Shown here: positions 1 through 5,740 of the stretch, piece by piece
How the letters are laid out: every line of letters begins with the position of its first letter
Numbering within the stretch: position 1 is the first letter of the stretch
From: an uncultured Lachnospiraceae bacterium
Lineage (GTDB): Bacteria; Bacillota; Clostridia; Lachnospirales; Lachnospiraceae
DNA: 5,740 nucleotides
Reading direction: 5' to 3'
Assembly: GCA_947176785.1 (NCBI GenBank)
Contig: CAMWSA010000262.1
Location: 1 to 5,740, forward strand
Position numbers and translations under genes: made by a program
The notes under the pieces: generated by a model
What the model saw: the letters and a program-made list of their open reading frames with translations, nothing else
Database searches by the model: none
What the model was told of the DNA's origin: nothing

Positions 1-838
1 GTCCTGCACCCTGACGGATGTGGGCAGCGTCAAGACCTATATCCATGAGCATATCGCCCTGGCCGGTCTGGAAGCACAGTTTATCGGGGGGCATCCCATG
101 GCGGGCAGCGAACGCTTTGGCTACGCCAACTCCAAGGCCAGGCTGCTGGAGAACGCCTACTATATCCTGACCCCCACCAGCCAGACCGCCCCGGACAGGC
201 TGGCCGCCTTCCGGACGCTGGTGGAGGCCACGGGGGCCATTCCTCTGGTGCTGGATTATCGGCAGCACGATTATGTCACCGCAGGCATCAGCCATCTGCC
301 CCATGTGATCGCTGCCGCCCTGGTCAATCTGGTGCGGGATTCGGACAGCGAGGAGGGTATCATGAAGCTGGTGGCTGCGGGGGGATTCAAGGATATCACC
401 CGGATCGCCTCCTCTTCCGCCGCCATGTGGCAGCAGATCTGCCTGACCAATACGGAAAATATCTCCCTGCTGCTGAACAGCTACATTGATTCCCTGTCCA
501 AAATCAGAGACCAGCTGGAAGGACGCCAGGGAGAAGCGCTGTACCGGCTTTTCGACAGTGCCAGAATCTACCGGGATTCCTTTATCAATGCCTCCAGCGG
601 CCCCATCAAACGGGTGTACGCATTTACTATTGATATTGACGACCGCCCCGGCATGCTGGCCCAGGTAGCCACCACTCTGGCTTTTAACAATATCAATATC
701 AAAAATATCGGTATCGCTCACAACCGGGAATATGAGGAAGGCACGCTGCGGATCGAATTCTATGACGAGGCTTCCCAGGAGGCCGCCAAAAAGCTGCTCT
801 CCACGCCCCAATTTGTCATCCACGAGAAAAAAATGTAA
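1..838 (+). CDS. tyrA: Prephenate dehydrogenase with C-terminal ACT domain, 5'-truncated by the window edge
   Basis: The enzyme oxidatively decarboxylates prephenate to 4-hydroxyphenylpyruvate with NAD(P)+, the committed step to tyrosine in the cytoplasm. The open frame runs in from the edge starting at base 2, giving 278 visible residues. Much of the N-terminal Rossmann nucleotide-binding part is missing; family members with this architecture usually have about 360 to 370 residues. In the fragment I see TDVGSVK (5-11), HPMAGSE (31-37, with the catalytic histidine of the family), SHLPH (97-101), DITRIA (131-136) and MWQQI (142-146), all typical of the dehydrogenase domain. From about residue 205 to 270 there is an ACT domain (DDRPGMLAQVA, then NINIKNIGIAH), which suggests allosteric control by an amino acid, probably tyrosine; the ligand is inferred. 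The GTG at 20 is an internal valine codon, not a start. The gene ends at a TAA and is followed at once by a hairpin terminator. It converges with the PilZ gene. Confidence 0.95.
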   Translation, partial: SCTLTDVGSVKTYIHEHIALAGLEAQFIGGHPMAGSERFGYANSKARLLENAYYILTPTSQTAPDRLAAFRTLVEATGAIPLVLDYRQHDYVTAGISHLPHVIAAALVNLVRDSDSEEGIMKLVAAGGFKDITRIASSSAAMWQQICLTNTENISLLLNSYIDSLSKIRDQLEGRQGEALYRLFDSARIYRDSFINASSGPIKRVYAFTIDIDDRPGMLAQVATTLAFNNINIKNIGIAHNREYEEGTLRIEFYDEASQEAAKKLLSTPQFVIHEKKM

Positions 839-844
839 AAAGGA

Positions 845-938
845 AGGCTGTGAAGAAAGCCTAATATCCCTGTGCTTCGGAAAACAAGGCAGAAAACCGC
901 TGTTCTCCAAAGCGCAGGGAAGGCATTTTCCACAGCCT
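845..938. terminator. Long imperfect hairpin, likely bidirectional terminator between convergent tyrA and PilZ genes
   Basis: The spacer folds into one long stem by hand pairing. AGGCTGTG (845-852) pairs with CACAGCCT (931-938); 854-857 with 926-929 (one G-T); 859-862 with 921-924; 867-877 with 910-920 (one G-T); 879-881 with 906-908; and 883-886 with 901-904. This totals about 34 base pairs, interrupted by single mismatches and one 4-base bulge (863-866). On the + strand the stem is followed by CTTTTA (939-944). On the - strand it is followed by TCC and a run of five T, then a second run of seven T inside the tyrA end. T-runs on both sides and convergent genes support bidirectional termination. 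The stem is much longer than a standard intrinsic terminator, so a dispersed palindromic repeat co-opted as terminator is also possible. Confidence 0.75.
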
Positions 939-975
939 CTTTTATAGGCAAGAATGCTGAAATTTCCCTGATATA

Positions 976-1311
976 TTAATTAAGCTCCGAGAAATGCTCA
1001 TACACACTGATGCGGAAAGCGTCCTGCTCGGACATGCCGATAAAAACGGCACCATAGTGAAAGGTTCCCGGCCCTACTATTTCAGAGCGCACAATCTGCA
1101 AAAATACATGTATGACCTCCTTGGTCCAAATGGTCAGGTAACACTCATATACTGCCCTGATATCCAGCTGATCCGGACAGGAGAATCCCACACCGGTGCG
1201 GGATACATCCGAAATAGTAATGACTACCGCATGCTTCTCCGTGGAGTCCAAACGCTTCACCATCAGTTTGGCCTCCAGATCCATTCTCTTACTTTTTCTA
1301 CGTTCTTCCAT
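976..1311 (-). CDS. Single-domain PilZ protein, probable cyclic-di-GMP effector
   Basis: This small soluble protein of 111 residues is essentially one PilZ domain. PilZ domains bind the second messenger cyclic-di-GMP and pass the signal to motility, surface polysaccharide or gene-expression machinery; the partner here cannot be told. The two parts of the ligand-binding signature are both present: RxxxR at residues 5-9 (RKSKR) and DxSxxG at 35-40 (DVSRTG), followed by VGF. The C-terminal half has the usual strand and helix pattern (YGAVFIGMSEQDAFRISVYE). There is no membrane segment or signal peptide. The ATG at 1311 is preceded by GGGGGG (1319-1324) at 7 bases, and a strong promoter lies just upstream. 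The coding region is visibly less GC-rich than pheT (about 48% against 65% in hand-counted samples). It is the last gene of the - strand series and ends in TAA before the shared hairpin. Confidence 0.85.
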   Translation of the reverse strand: MEERRKSKRMDLEAKLMVKRLDSTEKHAVVITISDVSRTGVGFSCPDQLDIRAVYECYLTIWTKEVIHVFLQIVRSEIVGPGTFHYGAVFIGMSEQDAFRISVYEHFSELN

Positions 1312-1318
1312 TAAGATG

Positions 1319-1324
1319 CCCCCC
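1319..1324 (-). promoter_or_regulatory. Ribosome binding site of the PilZ gene (G-run)
   Basis: On the - strand a run of six G lies 7 bases before the ATG at 1311. It is an atypical Shine-Dalgarno sequence but can pair with the C-rich core of the 16S rRNA tail. No better purine-rich site exists in this short leader, which supports the chosen start. Confidence 0.55.
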
Positions 1325-1347
1325 AGACAGTAGTAATTATAAACAAA

Positions 1348-1376
1348 ATATTACACGATTTTTAACAGATTGTCAA
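1348..1376 (-). promoter_or_regulatory. Sigma-A type promoter for the PilZ gene
   Basis: On the - strand there is a perfect -35 box TTGACA (1376-1371), a spacer of exactly 17 bases, and a -10 box TAATAT (1353-1348) with one mismatch to TATAAT. It lies in an AT-rich spacer. Transcription would start near 1341, giving a leader of about 30 bases before the PilZ ATG. The match is close enough to expect strong vegetative expression unless a repressor acts. The PilZ gene can therefore be transcribed apart from queA upstream. Confidence 0.8.
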
Positions 1377-1384
1377 TTCCTTAA

Positions 1385-1435
1385 GCATAAACATGCCATT
1401 TTTGTAACATTTCCCGCTTTCCCTACAAATGTACA
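1385..1435. repeat. Two dyad symmetries in the queA-PilZ spacer
   Basis: This part of the 133-base spacer between queA and the PilZ gene holds two inverted repeats. The larger pairs TGTAACATTT (1403-1412) with AAATGTACA (1427-1435), 9 pairs with one bulged base and a 14-base loop. The smaller is GCAT-AAAC-ATGC (1385-1396). Neither is followed by a T-run on either strand, so they do not look like intrinsic terminators. Lying roughly 10 to 60 bases upstream of the PilZ -35 box, they could be protein-binding sites, or chance in AT-rich DNA. No known operator is recognised. Confidence 0.3.
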
Positions 1436-1444
1436 ATTATAAGA

Positions 1445-2476
1445 TTAATATAGGAACATCGCATCCCCAAAACTAAAAAAACGATATCGCTCCCGGATGG
1501 CTTCCTCATAGGCCGCCAGCACCTGATCCCGCCCCGCCAGGGCGCTGACCAGCATCACCAATGTGGACTCCGGCAGATGAAAATTGGTGATCAGACAGTC
1601 CAGCACCCTGAAGCGGTACCCCGGATAGATAAAAATCTCCGTGTTTCCGCAGCCCGGCCTCACTCTGCCATCCTCGCCTGCCGCGCTTTCCAGGGTGCGG
1701 CAGCTGGTGGTTCCCACGCAGATGACCCGGCCCCCGGCGGCCCTGGCGGCATTGATCCGCTCCGCCGCCGCCTCGGTAATCTGATAATATTCCGAGTGCA
1801 TATGATGCTCCAGCACATTTTCCTCCTTCACAGGCCGGAATGTACCCAGCCCCACATGCAGCGTCACATATACGATGTCCACTCCCATCTCCTCAATCTG
1901 CGACAGCAGTTCCCGGGTAAAATGCAGTCCCGCCGTGGGAGCCGCCGCCGATCCCTCGTGCCTGGCGTAGACGGTCTGATAACGGCTTTTGTCTTGCAGC
2001 TTGTGGGTGATATAAGGAGGCAGAGGCATCTCCCCCAGCCGGTCCAGCACCTCCTCCCAGATACCCTCATAGGAAAAACGGATCAGGCGGTTGCCCTCCT
2101 CCACCGTCTCTAGCACCTGTGCCTTCAGCAATCCGTCTCCAAACACCAGGCAGGTGCCGGGCTTACACTTTTTGCCGGGTTTCACCAGAGTTTCCCACAC
2201 ATCGCTCTCCCGGCGCTTGAGCAGCAGCACCTCCACATGGGCACCGGTGCCCTCCCGCTCTCCCAACAGCCTGGCGGGAATCACTTTGGTATTGTTCAGC
2301 ACCAGACAGTCCCCAGGCCGCAGGTACCGGGTAATATTGTGAAAAACCTCGTGCCGGAACTGCCCCGTTTTTTTATCAAGCAGCAAAAGCCGGGAGGAAG
2401 AGCGGTCCTCCAGGGGGTCCTGCGCAATCAGCTCCTGGGGCAGTTCAAAATAAAAATCCGATTTTTTCAGTTCCAT
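1445..2476 (-). CDS. queA: S-adenosylmethionine:tRNA ribosyltransferase-isomerase (epoxyqueuosine synthesis)
   Basis: QueA transfers and rearranges the ribosyl part of S-adenosylmethionine onto preQ1 at position 34 of tRNAs with GUN anticodons (Asp, Asn, His, Tyr), making epoxyqueuosine in the cytoplasm. With the ATG at 2476 the protein has 343 residues, the normal family length, and opens with the expected pattern MELKKSDFYFELPQELIAQ. Family motifs are intact along its length: NNTKVIPARL (61-70), GEMPLPPYI (148-156), YQTVYA (166-171), GSAAAPTAGLHFT (175-187), HVGLGTFRPV (207-216), GTTSCRTLES (255-264) and TNFHLPESTL (297-306). GGAG lies 6 bases before this ATG. In-frame alternatives are ATG at 2488 (with GGGA upstream), ATG at 2482 and GTG at 2533; the last would add 19 residues not expected in the family. 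The stop is TAA. It lies 84 bases after the aminopeptidase gene and has no clear promoter of its own, so it is probably co-transcribed. Confidence 0.96.
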   Translation of the reverse strand: MELKKSDFYFELPQELIAQDPLEDRSSSRLLLLDKKTGQFRHEVFHNITRYLRPGDCLVLNNTKVIPARLLGEREGTGAHVEVLLLKRRESDVWETLVKPGKKCKPGTCLVFGDGLLKAQVLETVEEGNRLIRFSYEGIWEEVLDRLGEMPLPPYITHKLQDKSRYQTVYARHEGSAAAPTAGLHFTRELLSQIEEMGVDIVYVTLHVGLGTFRPVKEENVLEHHMHSEYYQITEAAAERINAARAAGGRVICVGTTSCRTLESAAGEDGRVRPGCGNTEIFIYPGYRFRVLDCLITNFHLPESTLVMLVSALAGRDQVLAAYEEAIRERYRFFSFGDAMFLY

Positions 2477-2482
2477 AACCAT

Positions 2483-2486
2483 CTCC
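2483..2486 (-). promoter_or_regulatory. Ribosome binding site supporting the queA start at 2476
   Basis: On the - strand GGAG ends 6 bases before the ATG at 2476. It overlaps the competing in-frame ATG at 2488, so using this site favours the shorter protein, which also matches family length. GGGA at 2501-2498 could instead serve the ATG at 2488, so the choice is not certain. Confidence 0.5.
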
Positions 2487-2518
2487 ATACCATTGTTTCC
2501 CGACCTGCCGTCAAAGAC

Positions 2519-2536
2519 AAAAAGCCGGTTCACGGC
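2519..2536 (-). terminator. Possible weak terminator or attenuator between the aminopeptidase gene and queA
   Basis: On the - strand GCCG-TGAAC-CGGC (2536-2524) is followed directly by five T (2523-2519). The GC stem is only 4 base pairs, so at most weak or partial termination is expected. It lies 25 bases past the aminopeptidase stop and 43 bases before the queA ATG, where it could reduce read-through into queA. Confidence 0.25.
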
Positions 2537-2560
2537 AAAGGGATTTGCAAAAGCCCGCTA

Positions 2561-3988
2561 TCATATACTCACATTTTCCGCAAATACCTTATACCCCCTG
2601 TACGCCTCATAGATATCCGCCTTGCTGGTGGCCTCCCAGGGGGCGTGCATATTCAGTACGGGCACGCCGCTGTCGATGACATTCATGCCGTAGAGGGCCA
2701 GAATGTAGGCAATGGTGCCGCCTCCGCCCACATCCACCTTGCCCAGTGCCGCCGTCTGCCACTGTATGCCCCCCTCGTCCATGACCTTGCGCAGATGGGC
2801 CACATATTCCGCGTTGGCATCATTGGAGCCTGATTTTCCCCTGGAACCGGTGAATTTGTTGAACACCATGCCGCCGCCCAGGAAAGCCGCGTTCTGCAGT
2901 TCAAAGCAGCTTCTGTAACCGGGGTCAAAGGCCGCGCTCACATCGGAGGAGAGCATGGCGCTGCGGGCCAGGCACCGTCGCACGTTCAGTTCGCTGTACT
3001 CCCCCGCCAGATTCATCAGCTCCGCCACCGCATTCTCAAAGAAGTGGGAGCGCATGCCCGTGGCCCCCACGGAGCCGATCTCCTCCTTGTCCACCAGAAT
3101 GCAGCACACGGTTCTCTCGTGCCCCTTTAAATCCAACATGGCTTTCAGAGAGGTAAACGCACAGACCCTGTCGTCCTGCCCATAAGCCAGAATCATGCTG
3201 CGGTCAAAGCCCGCCTCCCGGGCCTTGCCTGCGGGCACCACCTCCAACTCCGCGGAGATCAGATCTGCCTCCTCGATATCATAGGTCTCCTTCAGGATAT
3301 CCAGGACCCCGGATTTGACAAGGTTTTTGGCCTTTTTCCTGCCCTCGTCCGTCTCCTTTTCCTCCTCACCCAAAACCAGGGGCTTTGTGCCGGCAATCAG
3401 ATCCAGGGCCTCCCCCTCGATGACCTTGGCCGCCGTCTTCTCCAGCTGCTGCCCGGCCAGATGGATCAACAGGTCGGATACGAAAAATACGGGATCCTCC
3501 TCGTTTTCCCCGATATTTAACTCAATGGTGGTACCGTCCTTCTTGACCACCACGCCATGGATGGCCAGGGGCAGAGTCACCCACTGATATTTTTTTACGC
3601 CGCCATAGTAATGGGTGTCCATGTAGGCAAAGGTGTGGTCGATATCCTCAAACAGCGGGTTCTGCTTCACATCCAGCCTGGGGCTGTCGATGTGAGCGCC
3701 CAGAATGTTCATGCCCTCCGTCAGGGGCGTCTGGCCGATGCTGAACATAGCTATGGATTTGTTCATCCAGACACTGTAGACCTTGTCTCCCTTTTTCAGG
3801 GCTTCTCCCGATTTGATCAGCGCCTCCAGTTCCCTGTAGCCCTCTTTTTCGATCATGTTGACGATGGTGTCGATGCACTCCCGCTCCGTCTTGCCCTGAT
3901 CCAGAAATTCCCTGTACTCCCGGCTCAGCTTCTCCAGCTTCTTAAGCTGCTTCTCGTCATAATTTTCCCATGCACATTTTTTTAACAT
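2561..3988 (-). CDS. M18-family zinc aminopeptidase
   Basis: This is a cytoplasmic metallo-aminopeptidase of peptidase family M18 (aminopeptidase I / aspartyl aminopeptidase group), which removes N-terminal residues from peptides with two metal ions at the active site. With the ATG at 3988 it has 475 residues, near the usual length for bacterial members. Metal and catalytic positions are all present: GAHIDSPRLD with His99, HYYGGVKKYQW (about 126-136, characteristic of the family), YGQDDRV with Asp272/273, DKEEIGSVGATG with Glu302/303, SSDVSAAFDP with Asp349, and NMHAPWE with His448. The start at 3988 is chosen because AAAGGAAA (4002-3995) precedes it at good spacing; an upstream in-frame ATG at 4015 would add 9 residues and has only a distant GGAG. 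The gene starts 35 bases after pheT and is probably in the same transcript. Bacterial relatives are sometimes named apeA or apeB; the sequence does not settle which, or the substrate preference. Confidence 0.93.
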   Translation of the reverse strand: MLKKCAWENYDEKQLKKLEKLSREYREFLDQGKTERECIDTIVNMIEKEGYRELEALIKSGEALKKGDKVYSVWMNKSIAMFSIGQTPLTEGMNILGAHIDSPRLDVKQNPLFEDIDHTFAYMDTHYYGGVKKYQWVTLPLAIHGVVVKKDGTTIELNIGENEEDPVFFVSDLLIHLAGQQLEKTAAKVIEGEALDLIAGTKPLVLGEEEKETDEGRKKAKNLVKSGVLDILKETYDIEEADLISAELEVVPAGKAREAGFDRSMILAYGQDDRVCAFTSLKAMLDLKGHERTVCCILVDKEEIGSVGATGMRSHFFENAVAELMNLAGEYSELNVRRCLARSAMLSSDVSAAFDPGYRSCFELQNAAFLGGGMVFNKFTGSRGKSGSNDANAEYVAHLRKVMDEGGIQWQTAALGKVDVGGGGTIAYILALYGMNVIDSGVPVLNMHAPWEATSKADIYEAYRGYKVFAENVSI

Positions 3989-3994
3989 ACGCCA

Positions 3995-4002
3995 TTTCCT
4001 TT
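3995..4002 (-). promoter_or_regulatory. Ribosome binding site deciding the M18 aminopeptidase start
   Basis: On the - strand AAAGGAAA sits with its GGA 8 bases before the ATG at 3988, a normal Shine-Dalgarno arrangement. It lies inside the reading frame if the upstream ATG at 4015 were used, which argues for the downstream start. Confidence 0.7.
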
Positions 4003-4023
4003 CTATAAGAAACATCTTTACAT

Positions 4024-5740
4024 CTAACTCCGGAGTTCAATATCCAGCCGGTTTTTCAGATTCTTAAGGATTTTCTTCACAAAGCGGTCCACCGAATCCG
4101 GCTCGAAAGCCTCCTCCCCGGGCGTAAACTCCACCGTGAAGGCCATGCTCTTCTTGCCCGCCGCAATCTGGCCGCCCTCATATACGTCAAACAGGCGGAT
4201 GGACTTGATATGGCTGCAGGAATTGCGGATTACCTCTTCCACCTGGCCGCAGGTCGTCTCCTTGTCCATCACCAGCGCCAGATCCCGGCTCTCCTCCGGG
4301 AACCTGGGCAGCGGAGTGAAGCTGGCCTGCCTGCCGTAGGCGTCCGCCAGGCTGCGCAGGTCGATCTCCAGCACATAGGCATCCGCGCGCAGATCAAGCC
4401 GCTCCGCAACCTCATAAGACACCTTGCCCATGCAGCCCACTCTTACTCCCTCAAAATAAATGGCAGCCGCCTGATAGGGATGCAGGAAAGGCTCTGTCAC
4501 CGGCACATAATCAAATTGGACAAACAGCGCCCCGGCCACCTCCTCCGCCATGCCCTTCAGGGTAAAGAAACTCTCCTTCTCCCCAAATACGCCTATACAC
4601 AGCGTCTCCCTCTCGTCCGGATACTCGGACAAGGGCAGGGACCGGGGGATGAACACCCTGGCGCTCTCGAAAAGCCGTCCCTCCAGGTTGCCCTTTTTCT
4701 GGTTCCGGGAAATCGCATTCAACATGGAAGGAAGCAGTGTGGTCCTCATCAGGGACAGTTCCTCGTTGATGGGATTCAATATGCGGATAGCCTGGCGCTC
4801 GGGCGCATCCTGGGGCAGACGCAGCAGATCCAGATCCGAGGGAGAGAAAAAGCTGTAGTGGATGCACTCATAAGCCCCCACACTGCACAACGCCCTCTTG
4901 AGTTTCAACTCCTTTTGCATATTCTGGGGCACACCTCCCATGGTCACCCGGGCCTGGGGCATGAAAGCGGAAATCACATGATCATAGCCGTACATGCGGA
5001 TTACTTCCTCCGCCACGTCCGGATAATCGTCCATATCCTCCCGATAGGCCGGCACCTGCAAGGTCAGCTCGTCCCCGTCCATGGACGGGGCAAAATCCAG
5101 ATTCTTCATAATCCGCAGGATCTCCCCCGCGGGAACCTCTATGCCCAGCACGTCCTCCACCTTTCTGACGCTGACCTTCATCTCCCGGGGCTTTATGCTG
5201 TTGCCCGTGTTCACATCCACATGGGTGGAGGATACCTTGCCGCAGCCCAGCTGCTGAACCAGATGCAGCGCCCGCTCCATGGCATGTACCGTGGAAAACT
5301 CATCCACACCCTTCTCATACCTTGCGCTGGCATCCGTGCGCTTTCCCAGCCCCCGGGAGGTCTTGCGGATATTGTCCCTGGCAAATTTTGCCGACTCAAA
5401 CAGGACTTCCGTGGTACTCTCCCGGATTTCGGAATTCAGGCCGCCCATAACCCCGGCCAGAGCCACCGGTTTTACGCCGTCACAGATCACCAGATTGTTG
5501 GTGTCCAGCGTATACTCCTGACCGTCCAGAGTGGTTATTTTCTCCTCTTCGCCGGCCCGGCGCACATGGATGGCATTGCCCTCCAGATAGTCGCAGTCAA
5601 AGGCGTGCATGGGCTGCCCCATCTCCAGCAGCACGTAATTGGTGATGTCAACAATGTTGGAGATGGCATCCTGCCCCATCAGCGCCAGCCTGCGTTTCAT
5701 CCACAGTGGCGACTCACCGATCTTCACATCATATACATAG
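4024..5740 (-). CDS. pheT: Phenylalanine--tRNA ligase beta subunit, 5'-truncated by the window edge
   Basis: PheT is the beta chain of the (alpha-beta)2 phenylalanyl-tRNA synthetase, which charges tRNA-Phe in the cytoplasm together with the catalytic alpha chain PheS. The frame enters from the window edge (first whole codon at 5739-5737), leaving 571 residues of a protein that is usually about 800; the N-terminal tRNA-binding (EMAP-like) domain is outside. In order I see the B3/B4 region with ISNIVDITNYV, GQPMHAFD, LDGQEYTL and LAGVMGGLNSEI; the B5 domain (about 187-256, with the acidic stretch REDMDDYPDVAEEVIRMYGYD near 233-253); a core domain like a degenerate synthetase fold (about 260-465); and the C-terminal ferredoxin-fold anticodon-binding domain (about 475-571, starting PLPRFPEESRDLALVMD). 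The B3/B4 region normally carries editing of Tyr-tRNA-Phe. The GTG at 5727 is an internal valine codon. The gene ends in TAG, 35 bases before the aminopeptidase. pheS would be expected just beyond the edge. Confidence 0.96.
   Translation of the reverse strand, partial: YVYDVKIGESPLWMKRRLALMGQDAISNIVDITNYVLLEMGQPMHAFDCDYLEGNAIHVRRAGEEEKITTLDGQEYTLDTNNLVICDGVKPVALAGVMGGLNSEIRESTTEVLFESAKFARDNIRKTSRGLGKRTDASARYEKGVDEFSTVHAMERALHLVQQLGCGKVSSTHVDVNTGNSIKPREMKVSVRKVEDVLGIEVPAGEILRIMKNLDFAPSMDGDELTLQVPAYREDMDDYPDVAEEVIRMYGYDHVISAFMPQARVTMGGVPQNMQKELKLKRALCSVGAYECIHYSFFSPSDLDLLRLPQDAPERQAIRILNPINEELSLMRTTLLPSMLNAISRNQKKGNLEGRLFESARVFIPRSLPLSEYPDERETLCIGVFGEKESFFTLKGMAEEVAGALFVQFDYVPVTEPFLHPYQAAAIYFEGVRVGCMGKVSYEVAERLDLRADAYVLEIDLRSLADAYGRQASFTPLPRFPEESRDLALVMDKETTCGQVEEVIRNSCSHIKSIRLFDVYEGGQIAAGKKSMAFTVEFTPGEEAFEPDSVDRFVKKILKNLKNRLDIELRS
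5073..5090. repeat. Perfect 18-base palindrome inside pheT
   Basis: CCCCGTCC-AT-GGACGGGG is its own reverse complement. It lies in the B5 domain and encodes the segment around SMDGD. As RNA it could form a 7-base-pair stem with a CAUG loop. No T-run follows on either strand, so it is not a terminator. GC-rich codons can create it by chance, and no function is claimed. Confidence 0.6.

Noticed and set aside
20..838. A complete tyrA starting at GTG 20
   Set aside because: The open frame continues to the window edge and encodes SCTLTD before the conserved GSVK, so the GTG is an internal valine codon of a truncated gene.
760..951. A 63-codon - strand open frame through the tyrA end and the hairpin
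   Set aside because: It runs through the palindromic spacer and the tyrA coding end, and has no supporting ribosome site or family likeness.
994..1314. A 106-codon + strand open frame lying across the PilZ gene
   Set aside because: It is fully antisense to a recognised PilZ domain, has no Shine-Dalgarno site before its ATG and no recognisable protein family.
1403..1435. An intrinsic terminator for queA
   Set aside because: The stem is AT-rich with a bulge and a 14-base loop, and no T-run follows on the - strand (the sequence after it is A-rich).
1577..2113. A 178-codon + strand open frame opposite queA
   Set aside because: It is antisense to the best-conserved part of queA. Its length is explained by GC-rich codon bias, and the product looks like no known protein.
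1..5740. A defence system, mobile element, CRISPR array, tRNA or riboswitch
   Set aside because: All substantial coding regions match known housekeeping or signalling families. No direct-repeat array, transposase, tRNA-like fold or T-box sequence was seen in the three short spacers.

Overview
This window shows ordinary core-metabolism genes of a Gram-positive bacterium, most likely a Bacillota (Firmicutes) species of the Clostridia. That placement is an inference. It rests on the TyrA architecture (prephenate dehydrogenase with a C-terminal ACT domain), bacterial PheT, a clostridial-type M18 aminopeptidase, a sigma-A promoter of near-consensus quality, purine-rich Shine-Dalgarno sites, and GC-rich coding regions (about 65% in one 60-base pheT sample counted by hand) beside AT-rich spacers. 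I cannot name the species from sequence alone.

Layout. The left edge holds the 3' part of tyrA on the + strand (to 838), missing its N-terminal NAD-binding part. Everything else is on the - strand. Reading in the direction of transcription from the right edge, these are pheT (to 4024, its 5' part cut off by the window end), an M18-family aminopeptidase (3988 to 2561), queA (2476 to 1445) and a small single-domain PilZ protein (1311 to 976). The PilZ gene and tyrA converge on a 137-base spacer. That spacer is filled by a 94-base imperfect hairpin with T-runs on both sides, which reads as a shared bidirectional terminator. The other spacers are short: 35 bases between pheT and the aminopeptidase, 84 before queA, and 133 before the PilZ gene. 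No gene-free stretch exceeds 300 bases.

How the genes relate. pheT, the aminopeptidase and queA are closely spaced, with no convincing strong terminator between them, so they are probably read together: tRNA-Phe charging, peptide turnover and tRNA queuosine modification. The PilZ gene follows queA but has its own strong promoter (TTGACA, 17 bases, TAATAT), so it can be expressed separately as a likely cyclic-di-GMP effector. tyrA makes the tyrosine precursor and belongs to a separate transcription unit.

I found no mobile element, CRISPR array, RNA gene or convincing new biological system. The points most worth a second look are the unusually long intergenic hairpin and the independently promoted orphan PilZ gene with dyad symmetry just upstream of its promoter.
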